From JACVRW01 sp963819115 (GTDB taxonomy: Bacteria; Actinomycetota; Thermoleophilia; Solirubrobacterales; Thermoleophilaceae), in assembly GCA_963819115.1 (NCBI GenBank), contig CAWFUR010000011.1, forward strand, positions 186,001-250,000: DNA of 64,000 bases, given 5' to 3'. A model generated the notes under the pieces. That model was not told the DNA's origin. It saw nothing but the letters and a program-made list of their open reading frames with translations, and made no database searches. A program made the position numbers and the translations under genes. Shown here in pieces: positions 8,396-16,698 of the stretch (within the stretch, counting starts at the first letter, position 1; the number at the start of each line of letters is the position of its first letter).

Positions 8396-8427
8396 GCGAC
8401 GGGCGCGCCGGGTGGCGCGCCCGTCGC
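8396..8427 (+). terminator. hairpin terminator after glnK
   Basis: Perfect 14-bp GC-rich stem (GCGACGGGCGCGCC, loop GGGT, complementary arm ending 8427) beginning 9 nt after the PII stop. It has no U tract. It separates amtB-glnK from the PucR-type regulator. Confidence 0.7.
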
Positions 8428-8445
8428 CGGCCGTCGGAGAGCCCC

Positions 8446-9627
8446 ATGGGAGATCCAGCCATGAATCGTCATGACGGCCCCACAGGGCGTCATCTGCGAC
8501 CGGCCGACGCGTCCTCGGCGTCCGAGGAGGAGTCCACTCCTCGCTCGGCCCACCTCGCGATGGTCGGCGCCGTGCTGGCCGGCGACGGACTCGAGCGTGT
8601 GGCCGAGATCGCCTCGTCCCACGCCGGCGCTCCCGTCGCGGTGATCGTGCCGCGGCTCGGAGCCCCGGTGGACGGGTGGAAGGACTTCGAGCGCTACGTG
8701 GGCGCGCGCCTGGCCGGCGGACGTCCGCAGCGTCCGGCCGAGATCAAGCTCGAGGTGCCGATCTCCTCCGGCGGACGCGATCTCGGAGCCGTGCTGATGC
8801 TTGGACGCGGCTGCCCGGAGGCACCGGAGTACCTGCACATGGCCGCGATCGCCGCGCTCACCGAGGTGGCGGTGGTGGAGGCGCGGGACGAAACCGAGCA
8901 GTCGCTGCGCGGATCCTTCCTCGAGGAGGCGCTGACGCGCACGGACATGGACCCGGCCGACGTGCAGCGCCGGGCCGCGCGCCTCGGCTGCAACCTCACC
9001 GGCGGCTTCACCGCGCTCTGCGGCGATCCCGGCGGGCGCAGTCCCGGGCGCCTTGTGGCCGCGCTCGCCTCCGAGTTGCCGGGCGTGCTGGCGCAGCCTG
9101 TGGACGCCAAGGTGTACGCGCTGCTGCCCGGGGATCCCGAGTTGGCGCGTCGCGTGGCAACGCGAGTGGGCCGCCACGCCACCGTCGGGATGTCATCGCA
9201 CTACTCGTCGGCGGCCGACATCACCCGGGCGCTGGAGGAGGCGGAGCTGGTTCTCGGCGTAACCGCCGCCGGCGGGGGCGCGCCCGTGGCGGAGATCGGC
9301 GGCGGCACCTACCGCCTTCTGTTCCGGGTCATGGCGAGCCATCCCCAGGAGGTGCGGAGCTTCTACGAGGACACGGTGTCCGCGCTCGTTCGCTACGACG
9401 AGCAGTACGCCACCGACCTGCTGGGAACGCTGGACGCCTACCTCGAGAACAACTGCAACATGAACGCGACGGCGCAGGCCATCCACGCCCACCGCCACAC
9501 CGTGGGCTACCGCCTGGAGCGGGTGAAGGAGCTCACCGGCCTGGACCCGCTCACCAGCGAGGACCGCGAGCGCCTTGGCCTCGGGCTCAAGGCCTACCGG
9601 ATCATCCAGCCGTCGCTGCCGCGCTAG
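8446..9627 (+). CDS. PucR-family transcriptional regulator
   Basis: A 393-aa cytoplasmic regulator. The C-terminal ~60 residues form the PucR/CdaR-type helix-turn-helix (NMNATAQAIHAHRHTVGYRL, then ERVKELTGLDP). The middle (about 160-330) fits the degenerate GGDEF-like segment of this family, and the N-terminal part may be a GAF-like sensor. PucR proteins control purine, nitrogen or aromatic catabolism, and the position directly after amtB-glnK hints at a nitrogen-related role, which is inference. Two starts are possible: ATG 8446 (after CGGAGAG) or ATG 8461 (after GGGAGAT). Confidence 0.85.
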   Translation: MGDPAMNRHDGPTGRHLRPADASSASEEESTPRSAHLAMVGAVLAGDGLERVAEIASSHAGAPVAVIVPRLGAPVDGWKDFERYVGARLAGGRPQRPAEIKLEVPISSGGRDLGAVLMLGRGCPEAPEYLHMAAIAALTEVAVVEARDETEQSLRGSFLEEALTRTDMDPADVQRRAARLGCNLTGGFTALCGDPGGRSPGRLVAALASELPGVLAQPVDAKVYALLPGDPELARRVATRVGRHATVGMSSHYSSAADITRALEEAELVLGVTAAGGGAPVAEIGGGTYRLLFRVMASHPQEVRSFYEDTVSALVRYDEQYATDLLGTLDAYLENNCNMNATAQAIHAHRHTVGYRLERVKELTGLDPLTSEDRERLGLGLKAYRIIQPSLPR

Positions 9628-9824
9628 GGGTGGCGCTCGATCCGCCGCCGCTCGGCGGCGGCGATCTGCTCCAGGCGCTCGTGGCGATCCACGCCCAGGG
9701 CCGAGCGCCGGGTCACACCCACCCGGGCCAGGGCGTAGCGCCGCACCTTGGCCGGGCCGTTCACCGACGGCTCCATGCCGCTCATCGGCACCAGCGCGTA
9801 GCGGCGGGGAACGGGCGATCGCAT
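9624..9824 (-). CDS. hypothetical 66-aa basic protein
   Basis: Small, strongly basic protein (about one residue in four is Arg/Lys/His), starting MRSPVPRRYALVPMSGMEPS and ending in a charged helix (HERLEQIAAAERRRIERHP). It is convergent with the PucR gene; the two stop codons share the tetranucleotide CTAG. The frame stays open further upstream into a dispersed repeat and the dgcN-like gene, so the first ATG downstream of these (9824) is chosen. No family recognised; a nucleic-acid-binding role would fit the charge but is a guess. Confidence 0.5.
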   Translation of the reverse strand: MRSPVPRRYALVPMSGMEPSVNGPAKVRRYALARVGVTRRSALGVDRHERLEQIAAAERRRIERHP

Positions 9825-9940
9825 ACCCCAATTCTCGCTCGGAGCGGGCTGAATGGCATCGGCCCGGCGTCCAAAGATCGTGATCTTCGGCACGACATCA
9901 TGTAGAAGGAGGGGTCCGGTGCTCGCCCGGATGACATGCT

Positions 9941-9980
9941 CCGGTGCTCGCCCGATCACCGATCGGGCTCCGCTCCTCGC
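9941..9980 (+). repeat. dispersed palindromic repeat (REP-like), copy 1
   Basis: Unit of ~40 bp with core palindrome GCCCGATC-ACC-GATCGGGC flanked by CGGTGCTC and CCGCTCCTCG. A partial second unit (GGTCCGGTGCTCGCCCGG) precedes it at 9914-9930. Other copies: 28116-28155 (inverted), 62749-62788, and a diverged one at 31791-31831 (inverted). This one lies between the 66-aa gene and the 3' end of the dgcN-like gene. Confidence 0.75.
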
Positions 9981-10011
9981 CGGCCCGGGCTGCGCTCCTC
10001 CCTTGCGGGGA

Positions 10012-11061
10012 TTAGGTGCTCGGCAGGGCGGCCAGCACCGCGTCCAGCACGCGCCCGGGCCCGAAGCGGACCACGTCGTCGGCCACCAGGCCGGTGTCGG
10101 CCTCGGCCGCATCGATGGCCGCACGGGCCGCGTCCTCGTCGAGCGTGCTGGTGTTGAGCGCGATCGCGGCCACCCTAGCCGGGCGCACCGGGACCGTGAC
10201 CGCCTCGTAGGCGCCCACCAGGTCGGGCAGCCCGAGCAGCGCCAGGCCGGGGTAGTTGCGCAAAGAGGTGGCGCCCGCCTTGTGCACCAGCACCAGCAGG
10301 TCGGGTGCCGAGCCGTGCAGCAGCCCGAGTGTCACCCCGGAGTAGGCCGGGTGGAAGAGCGCACCCTGGCCCTCCACAAACAGGAGGTCGCCGTGCTCCG
10401 AGCCCTCGTGCACCAGGCGCTCGGCCGCGCCCGCCACGTAGTCCGAGATCACGTGGTCCACGGCCAGACCCCAGCCCGCGATGGCCACGCCCGTCTGTCC
10501 GGTGGGCACGTACACCGACCGCAGCCCGCGCTCGCGGGCCGCGCGGTCCAGCTCGAGGGTCACCACCTTCTTGCCGATCACGGTGTCCGACCCGACGCTG
10601 TGCACCACCCGCACTCCCGGCGCCCGGCTCGCCGGGCCCAGCGGCACGGTGAGGTCGGCGGGCGCGGCGCGCAGGTCGCGCAGAGTCGATCCGCTCCGCT
10701 CGGCCGCGGCCCGCAGCTCGGGGTCGGCCGCGAGCTCGGTGTGCAGGCCCGCCTCCAGGTCGAGCCCGGCTTCGAGCGCCCCCAGCAGGGCCGGCCGCCA
10801 GGCGGGATCGAGCTTTCCCCCGGTCGGGGCCACGCCGATCAGGAGCGAGTCGGCGCCGCGCTCGATCGCCTCGCGCACGCTCGCGACGATGGGCACCGGC
10901 TTCAGGCAGAAGGGCTCGACCTCCACCGCGGTGCGCCCGGCGTGGGCCGAGTCCACCACCGCCACAACCTCCCGCGTTCCGTAGCGGATGACCCCATGGC
11001 CGGTCTTGCCGCTGTGGCTCTCGAACAGGCCCTCGGCGAAGATGGCGAGCTTCGCGCTCAC
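10012..11061 (-). CDS. dgcN: DUF1611-family protein, DgcN-like D-glutamate N-acetyltransferase
   Basis: A 349-aa DUF1611 protein. Family members called DgcN acetylate D-glutamate (or related D-amino acids) in bacterial D-glutamate catabolism. The N-terminal Rossmann-like half is followed by a P-loop-like turn GSDTVIGKK (about 157-165), then the DUF1611 core (VEGQGALFHPAYSGVTLGLL). The start overlaps the stop of the dipeptide-epimerase-type gene by 4 nt, which matches the known dgcN-dgcA gene partnership and supports the role. Acetyl-CoA as cofactor is from the family, not visible here. Confidence 0.8.
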   Translation of the reverse strand: MSAKLAIFAEGLFESHSGKTGHGVIRYGTREVVAVVDSAHAGRTAVEVEPFCLKPVPIVASVREAIERGADSLLIGVAPTGGKLDPAWRPALLGALEAGLDLEAGLHTELAADPELRAAAERSGSTLRDLRAAPADLTVPLGPASRAPGVRVVHSVGSDTVIGKKVVTLELDRAARERGLRSVYVPTGQTGVAIAGWGLAVDHVISDYVAGAAERLVHEGSEHGDLLFVEGQGALFHPAYSGVTLGLLHGSAPDLLVLVHKAGATSLRNYPGLALLGLPDLVGAYEAVTVPVRPARVAAIALNTSTLDEDAARAAIDAAEADTGLVADDVVRFGPGRVLDAVLAALPST

Positions 11062-12065
11062 GCGGGCTCAAGTCCCAGCCCGGGAGCCTCCGACGGCAGC
11101 ACGCGGCCGTCGTGGAGCTCGAGCCCGGCGAAGGGCTGCTCGGCGAGCAGAAGGTGGCCGTCGAGGTCCACCCAGTCCGCGAGCGAGGAGATGTGGGCGG
11201 CCGGAGCCACGGCCAGCTGCGACTCGACCATGCATCCGATCATCACGGAAAGTCCGAGCGCACGGGCCGCGTGCACCATGCGCAGCGCCTCCCGCACGCC
11301 GCCGGCTTTGGCCAGCTTCACGTTGATCGCGTCCGCATAGCCGGCCACGCGGGCCACGTCGCGGAGGTCGTGGCAGCCCTCGTCCACCACGATCGGCGGT
11401 CGCGGCTTCGTCTCGCGGAGGGCGCGGAAGCTGTCGAGGTCCTCCGCCGGGAAGGGCTGCTCGATCAGCTCCACGCCGAGATCGACGAGCGCCGGAACCA
11501 GCTCGCGGGCCTGCTCGAGGGTCCAGCCCTCGTTGGCGTCCACCCGCAGCGGGGCCGCTGACTCCTCGCGGATGGCCACCACCCGCTCCAGATCATCCGG
11601 GCCGCCCACCTTCACCTTCAGGGCGCAGTAGCCACGCGCCCTGTGCGCCCGGTCGCGAGTTCCCTCCACCGTGTCGATCCCGATCGTGTATGACGTGGGC
11701 GGGCCCTCGCGGCTCAGGCCGAGAAGCCGCCACACCGGCACGCCCAGCCGGCGGCCGATCCAGTCGTGGAGGGCACCGTCGACGGCGGCCCGGGCGGCGG
11801 CCTCATTGTCGCGGCCGACGGCCTCGCCGATGGCCTCCAGGGCGAACGGCTCGTGCGTCTCGATCGCCTGCGCCTCCTCGTCCAGGAAGGCCAGCGCCGA
11901 CTCCACGGTCTCGCCGCGGTAGTAGATGGGAGCGGCCTCGCCACGCCCAACCACCCCGTCGTGCTCCACCTCCACGCGCACGACCTCCGCCGCGCTCCGC
12001 GTGCCGCGCGCGATCGTGAACTCCTCGGCGAGCGGGATGCTCGCCGGGTGGGCCCGGACCTTCAT
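11058..12065 (-). CDS. dgcA: enolase-superfamily epimerase, DgcA-like / dipeptide epimerase
   Basis: A 335-aa muconate-lactonizing/dipeptide-epimerase-type enzyme that racemises an alpha-carbon. Catalytic set visible: the KxK motif (LKVKV, K150 and K152), metal ligands D176 (RVDANEGW), E202 (IEQPF) and D228 (VVDEG), and the second base K250 (INVKLAKAGG). Homologues act on L-Ala-D/L-Glu, and those next to DgcN racemise N-acetyl-D-glutamate to the L form. The overlap with the dgcN-like gene favours the second role; the peptidoglycan-peptide role remains possible. Confidence 0.82.
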   Translation of the reverse strand: MKVRAHPASIPLAEEFTIARGTRSAAEVVRVEVEHDGVVGRGEAAPIYYRGETVESALAFLDEEAQAIETHEPFALEAIGEAVGRDNEAAARAAVDGALHDWIGRRLGVPVWRLLGLSREGPPTSYTIGIDTVEGTRDRAHRARGYCALKVKVGGPDDLERVVAIREESAAPLRVDANEGWTLEQARELVPALVDLGVELIEQPFPAEDLDSFRALRETKPRPPIVVDEGCHDLRDVARVAGYADAINVKLAKAGGVREALRMVHAARALGLSVMIGCMVESQLAVAPAAHISSLADWVDLDGHLLLAEQPFAGLELHDGRVLPSEAPGLGLEPA

Positions 12066-12091
12066 GGGCGGAAAGGATGCCTAGGTCGGCA

Positions 12092-12994
12092 TCAGGCGGC
12101 GGCGAGCTCCTCGGCGCGGGCCCGTCGCATGGCTTCGGCCATGGACATCGGCCGCAGGTCGAAGAGCGCCGCGGGCGCCGCGTCCTCCACCACGGTGTCC
12201 CCGGCCAGGCCCTCGATAAGGGGCTGAGCCACGCCGGCGTCCACGGGCGTGACGAGGCCGATCCAGTGGGAGGACAGGCGCGGTGTGAGCAGCGGGACCG
12301 GCACCATCGGCCGGCGGCGGACGCCGAGCACGTCGGCCATCACCTCCAGCAGCTCCTGGTAGGTCACCACGTCGGGCCCGCCGATCTGAATCTCGCTGCC
12401 GGCCGTCTCCGGCCGCTCCGCCGCCTGGGCCAGGTACTCGAGCACGTCCGCCTCGGCGATCGGCTGGGTGCGGTTGCGCAGCCAGGACGGCGCGATCATC
12501 GCCGGCAGGCGCTGCACCAGGTACCGGAGCATCCGGTAGGACTCGCTCTCCGCGCCGATCACCATGGCGGCGCGGAAGTAGGTGAGCGGCGGCCCCTCGC
12601 GGGCGAGCACCTTCGCGGTCTCTGCCCGGCTTCGCAGGTGCTCCGAGCGGGCGTCTCCAAGCCCACCCAGGTACACCACGCGCTCGATCCCCTCGTCGCG
12701 CGCCATGTGCGCGAAGGCCGTGGCCGCGGAGCGCTCACGCTCGGCGAAGTCGCCGTCGCCACCGCGGCCCATCGAGTGCACGAGGAAGTAGGCCACGTCC
12801 ACCCCCTCGCCGGCGCCGCGCAGGCTCGCGGCGTCGAGCACGTCACCCTCGTGAAGCTCGAAGCCGGCGTGCTCGAGATGCGAGGCACGCGAGCGGTCCC
12901 GCACCAGCGCGCGCACATCATGCCCGCGCTCGTCGAGCACCCTCGCGAGTCGCCCGCCCACGAATCCGGTTGCGCCCGTCACCAGGGCGCGCAT
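12092..12994 (-). CDS. NAD(P)-binding atypical short-chain dehydrogenase (NmrA-like)
   Basis: A 300-aa extended/atypical SDR. The N-terminus is a textbook dinucleotide fold (VTGATGFVGGRLA, glycine motif at residues 6-12) with a following Arg-rich turn (RALVRDRS) that suggests NADP(H). The classical YxxxK active site is not evident, as in NmrA-like and complex-I-assembly-type members that act as redox sensors or reductases. It is followed closely by the dgcA/dgcN genes on the same strand (26-nt gap) and may be cotranscribed with them, but a functional link is not evident. Confidence 0.78.
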   Translation of the reverse strand: MRALVTGATGFVGGRLARVLDERGHDVRALVRDRSRASHLEHAGFELHEGDVLDAASLRGAGEGVDVAYFLVHSMGRGGDGDFAERERSAATAFAHMARDEGIERVVYLGGLGDARSEHLRSRAETAKVLAREGPPLTYFRAAMVIGAESESYRMLRYLVQRLPAMIAPSWLRNRTQPIAEADVLEYLAQAAERPETAGSEIQIGGPDVVTYQELLEVMADVLGVRRRPMVPVPLLTPRLSSHWIGLVTPVDAGVAQPLIEGLAGDTVVEDAAPAALFDLRPMSMAEAMRRARAEELAAA

Positions 12995-13071
12995 CAGACC
13001 GGCGGCTGGGTGTCGAGGAGGGGCAGGACCACAGACACGGTACGCCTATCGCCCCGGCCCGGGTCACGGCC

Positions 13072-13077
13072 TACGCT
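13072..13077 (+). promoter_or_regulatory. -10 box (TACGCT) of the 57-aa gene, leaderless
   Basis: TACGCT ends 7 nt before the ATG at 13085. No Shine-Dalgarno sequence fits in the remaining space. Confidence 0.4.
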
Positions 13078-13084
13078 TCTTTTC

Positions 13085-13258
13085 ATGAAGGCCGGCCTAT
13101 GCGACGAGTGCCGCTGGCAGCGCATCGTGGGCAACACGCGCGGGAGCCGCTTCTCGATGTGCGAGCGCTCGAAGGTCGACGAGCGCTTCGCGAAGTACCC
13201 GCGGCTGCCGGTGGAGCGGTGCCCGGGCTACGAGCCCCGCACTAGCGAGGCTCGTTGA
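13085..13258 (+). CDS. small Cys-containing protein, possible zinc-binding (57 aa)
   Basis: A 57-aa protein with CDECRW near the start, a third Cys in SMCERSK and a fourth in VERCPGYEP, so a C-x2-C...C...C set able to bind one zinc ion. The motif order (LCDECRW, RGS.F.MCERS, YPRLPVE.C.GYE) looks like a conserved small actinobacterial protein of unknown function. It has a leaderless promoter and a 3' end that overlaps the convergent lipoprotein gene by 17 bp. It is too short for many gene callers and easily missed. Confidence 0.65.
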   Translation: MKAGLCDECRWQRIVGNTRGSRFSMCERSKVDERFAKYPRLPVERCPGYEPRTSEAR

Positions 13259-13859
13259 CGACCGTGTGACCGTCGGCCGCGACCCCGCTGTGCGCCGGCT
13301 TGCTCGAGACGGTGCCGGAGAGGGTGCCCTCGGGAGCGGAGTCGCCCCCGGCCAGCACCGCCTTGGCCTTCCCGTTCAGGCCGGCGGCCACGCGGTACTT
13401 GATCTCGAAGGGTCCCGTCCGCATCGCTGTCACCGTCCAGCGAAGAGTGCGCTCGTCGCCCGCCTTCAGCGGCCCGCAGGCGTAGGTGTTGACGTACACG
13501 GTGCCGCAGCCGTGCGGGGTGGAGTCACGAGCCTCGGGGAGGCCGGCGATCTGGACGGGGACCCCGTTCACCGCGAATCGCGGGCGGCTCGGGTCGCCGA
13601 GGCCCTGTTGTGCGCTCTCGAAGGAGAAGCCGTCCACCGTCACGGCCAGGTTCGGGACCGTCTCGGAGCCCGTGTTGCGGACCGTGATCGCGAGGTCCGA
13701 GGTCTGGCCGAGCTTCTGCTTCGCCGGGAAGGTGGCAGCGGGCACCTCGACCTGGAAGTTGCCCTCGGGCTCGTTCTCGTCCTGACGCTCCCCGCTGCCG
13801 CAGCCCGCCACCGCGACCGCCGCCATCACGGCGATCGCTCGCCGGTGCGTGCTCCTCAC
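13242..13859 (-). CDS. secreted lipoprotein with a CARDB-like beta domain
   Basis: About 205 aa. The N-terminus is a lipoprotein signal (basic STHRRA, hydrophobic IAVMAAVAV, lipobox VAGC), so it should be anchored outside the membrane. The mature part is beta-rich with a CARDB/DUF11-type pattern (LAITVRNTGSETVPNLAVTV), a fold used for adhesion or protein contact, and has two cysteines close together (HGCGTVYVNTYACGPL) that may form a disulfide. GTG 13859 gives the neatest signal peptide; GTG 13916 would add 19 residues. No enzymatic function is suggested. Confidence 0.7.
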   Translation of the reverse strand: MRSTHRRAIAVMAAVAVAGCGSGERQDENEPEGNFQVEVPAATFPAKQKLGQTSDLAITVRNTGSETVPNLAVTVDGFSFESAQQGLGDPSRPRFAVNGVPVQIAGLPEARDSTPHGCGTVYVNTYACGPLKAGDERTLRWTVTAMRTGPFEIKYRVAAGLNGKAKAVLAGGDSAPEGTLSGTVSSKPAHSGVAADGHTVVNEPR

Positions 13860-13976
13860 CCTCACGAAGTGGCGAACATACCACCCGAACGGGCGTCCCG
13901 GGGCCGCTCGGCTCACGCAGTGTTAAGCGCCCTGGCCCTGGCGGGCTTGTCTATGGCGCACGGGGGACGCATGCCA

Positions 13977-14024
13977 TAGGCTTCGGCTTTCAGGCGTTCT
14001 GAGGGGACGCTTCCCCGAAGGAGG
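13977..14024 (+). promoter_or_regulatory. mce operon leader: -10 (TAGGCT) and strong Shine-Dalgarno
   Basis: TAGGCT at 13977-13982 is a candidate -10 box. AAGGAGG at 14018-14024 stands 5 nt before a TTG at 14030, which makes TTG the likely start of the first permease gene. The 170-bp gap upstream (13860-14029) shows no other feature. Confidence 0.45.
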
Positions 14025-14029
14025 AGTTA

Positions 14030-14836
14030 TTGGTCCGCAGCGCTGCTGATCGGGTGTTTCTCCCGACGAAGTCCCTGTTGGAGCAGGTGGGGGACATGAT
14101 GGTGTTGACGGGGAAGACGTTGGTGTCGGCTGTGCGGCCGCCGTTTCCGTATGGGACGGAGTTTGTGCAGCAGTTTTTGTTCATGTTGCGGTTGTGTTGG
14201 TTGCCGTTGATGATCACGACGATCGCGTTTGGGTATGGGGCGCCGGGGTTGCAGGCGGGGAATTTCTTGATTTTGTTCGGGGCGATCGATCGTTTGGGCG
14301 GGTTCTTTGTGTTGGCGTCGATCCGGGAGTTCGCGCCGATCGCGTCGGCCATCATCCTGGCCGGGGTGGGGGGCACGGCGATCACGGCTGATCTGGGGGC
14401 CCGCAAGATCAGGGAGGAGCTCGACGCGCTCCAGGTCCTTGGGGTGGATCCGATCAAGAACCTGGTGGTCCCCAGGTTTTTGGCGTTGATGGTGGTGACG
14501 GGGCTGTTCAACATCTATGCGCTGATCTTCGGGATCTTCGGCGGGGTGCTGGCCACGCTGACGTTCGATGCGCCTCTGGGCCCGTTCTTCGCCACGTTGT
14601 TGTCGAACGCGTCGACCACCGACCTGTGGGGGTCGGTGGTGAAGACGACGTTGTTCGGGGCGATCATCGCGATCGTGTCGTGTTACAAGGGCATGACCGC
14701 CTCCGGCGGCGCCGAGGGCGTGGGCCGGTCGGTCAACCAGGGGGTGGTGATCGCCTTCCTGGCCATCTTCGCCTTCAACTACGTCTTCACCCAAACCCTC
14801 CTCGCCACCCACCCCGAAATCTCCATCATCAAGTAG
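14030..14836 (+). CDS. yrbEA: MlaE/YrbE-family lipid ABC permease A
   Basis: First permease of the Mce lipid-import complex in the cytoplasmic membrane; it pairs with the second YrbE protein and the ATPase downstream to move lipids delivered by MCE proteins. The 268 aa have five to six helices and the MlaE core (REFAPIASAIILAGVGGTAITADLGARKI; only the first part is quoted from a longer conserved stretch at about 99-125). The start is TTG behind a strong Shine-Dalgarno. Codon use is odd: the first ~220 codons use TTG for Leu (about 18 times), GGG and TTT, while the last ~45 codons and the next gene use C-ending codons. Confidence 0.93.
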   Translation: MVRSAADRVFLPTKSLLEQVGDMMVLTGKTLVSAVRPPFPYGTEFVQQFLFMLRLCWLPLMITTIAFGYGAPGLQAGNFLILFGAIDRLGGFFVLASIREFAPIASAIILAGVGGTAITADLGARKIREELDALQVLGVDPIKNLVVPRFLALMVVTGLFNIYALIFGIFGGVLATLTFDAPLGPFFATLLSNASTTDLWGSVVKTTLFGAIIAIVSCYKGMTASGGAEGVGRSVNQGVVIAFLAIFAFNYVFTQTLLATHPEISIIK

Positions 14837-15637
14837 ATGGGGCGCACCTGGCTATCCGTTCCGAAGGACTGGATCTCCTCGTTCGGGGAGATCGCGCGCT
14901 TCTGCGGAACCGTCGTGGCCGACGTGTTCAACGGCCGGGTCTTCCGCTTCTTCGGCGAGGCGCTGCGCCAGGCCGGGATCCTGATCCTCGGCTCGGCCAT
15001 GGTGATCTGGGGCCTCGCGTTCATCCTCGGGCTCCAATGCGGCATCGAGGGCGCGTACTTCAACCGCTCCGTGGGCGCCCCGGCCTACGCCGGCGTGTTC
15101 TCCGCGTGGTGCGACCTGCGCGAGATCATGCCCTACGCCTTCGGCTACATGATGTCGGCCAAGGTGGGCACCGGCCTGGTGGCCGAGATCGGCGCCATGC
15201 GCATCTCGGACGAGATCGACGCGCTCGAGGTGATGGGCATCAACTCCATCGTCTTCCTCTGCGCCACCCGCCTTCTGGCCGCCTGGATGGTGCTGCCCTT
15301 CATGTACATCGCGGGCGTGGGGGTGGGCTTCTTCGGAAGCTACCTTGCTGTGGTGCAGCAGATCGGCGAGGTGTCCTCGGGAGGGTTCTTCCTGATCTTC
15401 TGGATGTTCCAGAACCCACCCGACCTTTTTTACAGCCTCATTAAGGGCATGGCCATGGCCACGCTGATCGTGCTCGTGGGGTGCTACTACGGCTATAACG
15501 CGTCGGGCGGTCCGGTGGGAGTGGGCACGGCCACGGCGAAGTCCATGGTGCTGAACACCGTGCTGGTCCACATCGTGGGCATGGTGGGTACACAGATCTT
15601 CTGGGGCTCGAATCCGAGAGCGCCCATAGGTGGATGA
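14837..15637 (+). CDS. yrbEB: MlaE/YrbE-family lipid ABC permease B
   Basis: Second 266-aa permease, its ATG directly abutting the previous stop. It has the MlaE pattern of an amphipathic N-terminal helix, then five to six membrane helices with the conserved cytoplasmic loop (VAEIGAMRISDEIDALEVMG). Actinobacterial mce operons carry two non-identical YrbE proteins that probably form a heterodimer. Codon use here is normal for the window, unlike yrbEA. Confidence 0.93.
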   Translation: MGRTWLSVPKDWISSFGEIARFCGTVVADVFNGRVFRFFGEALRQAGILILGSAMVIWGLAFILGLQCGIEGAYFNRSVGAPAYAGVFSAWCDLREIMPYAFGYMMSAKVGTGLVAEIGAMRISDEIDALEVMGINSIVFLCATRLLAAWMVLPFMYIAGVGVGFFGSYLAVVQQIGEVSSGGFFLIFWMFQNPPDLFYSLIKGMAMATLIVLVGCYYGYNASGGPVGVGTATAKSMVLNTVLVHIVGMVGTQIFWGSNPRAPIGG

Positions 15638-16628
15638 GGATGAGGAAGGCGAGGGGAGAGGTTTGAGCGAGCATGAGGGAGAGACCCGCGAGGGGGAGCC
15701 GCTCGACCCACGGGAGTGGGAGGAGACGCGGGTAGCCGACACGCGCGTGACGCGTGAGCGTCCGCAGAGCGCCTACTCGCCGGACGAGGACGTGCCCGAC
15801 AACATCCGCGAGCAGACGCGGAAGGGCGAGGATCCCTACCAGTGGCACAGCGGCCGCACGCGCGAGCATGGCCAGGCGGACGCGGTCGAGTTCATCGACG
15901 TGAAGAAGTCCTTCGGACGCAACACGATCCTCAACGGCCTGAACCTCGGCCTCCCGGACGACCAGATCTCGATGATCCTGGGCCCGTCGGGCACGGGCAA
16001 GTCCGTGTGCATCAAGCACATGGTCGGGCTGCTCTACCCGGACGAGGGCGACGTTCTGGTGCACGGCGAGTCGGTGCCGAACCTGGCCGACGAGGAGCTT
16101 TTCGAGATGCGCAAGAAGTTCGGCGTCCTCTTCCAGGACGGCGCGCTCTTCGGCTCGATGAACGTGTTCGACAACACGGCCTTCCCGCTCCGCCAGCACA
16201 CCGACAAGGGCGACGCCGAGATCAAGGAGATCGTGGACCGGCGGCTCGCGGAGGTTGGTCTCACGAGCGCGCGCGACAAGATGCCCAACGAGCTGTCCGG
16301 CGGCATGCGCAAGCGGGCCGGATTTGCCCGGGCGCTGGTGCTCGATCCGGACATCGTGCTCTTCGACGAGCCCGACTCCGGCCTCGACCCCGTCCGTACG
16401 GCGCTCCTGTGCGAGCTGATCCAGGAGATCCACGCCGAGAACGGCGGGGCCTACTGCGTGATCACCCACGACATCATGTCCGCCCGTCGCGTCGCGGACT
16501 ACATCGCGATCCTCTGGAAGGGCCGGATCGTGGAGTCGGGGCCGGCGAGCGAGCTGTTCAACTCGGACAACCAGTTTGTGCGGCAGTTCCTCTCCGGTGA
16601 GGCCCAGGGGCCGCTGGGCATGGAATAG
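15630..16628 (+). CDS. mkl: Mce-system ABC ATPase (MlaF/Mkl-like)
   Basis: A 332-aa ATPase that drives the YrbE permeases. Walker A GPSGTGKSV is near residue 120, signature LSGGMRKR near 220, Walker B IVLFDEPDSGLDP near 245 and H-loop VITHDIMSA. About 85 residues of charged, probably disordered sequence precede the ATPase core; part of this may be absent if a downstream start is used. In mycobacteria the ATPase Mkl is encoded away from the mce operons, whereas here it lies inside one. The GTG start overlaps the previous gene by 8 nt. Confidence 0.93.
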   Translation: MDEDEEGEGRGLSEHEGETREGEPLDPREWEETRVADTRVTRERPQSAYSPDEDVPDNIREQTRKGEDPYQWHSGRTREHGQADAVEFIDVKKSFGRNTILNGLNLGLPDDQISMILGPSGTGKSVCIKHMVGLLYPDEGDVLVHGESVPNLADEELFEMRKKFGVLFQDGALFGSMNVFDNTAFPLRQHTDKGDAEIKEIVDRRLAEVGLTSARDKMPNELSGGMRKRAGFARALVLDPDIVLFDEPDSGLDPVRTALLCELIQEIHAENGGAYCVITHDIMSARRVADYIAILWKGRIVESGPASELFNSDNQFVRQFLSGEAQGPLGME

Positions 16629-16698
16629 CTTCTTGCGACCTTCGCGCAGCCGCGGGCACGGTGAAATACTGGCCCCGGGGAAGGCGTAGGTCGCTGGG

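Noticed and set aside
9825..10124. N-terminal extension of the 66-aa gene
   Set aside because: The extension runs through the dispersed repeat and antiparallel to nothing conserved, then overlaps the 3' end of the dgcN-like gene; its translation is low-complexity.
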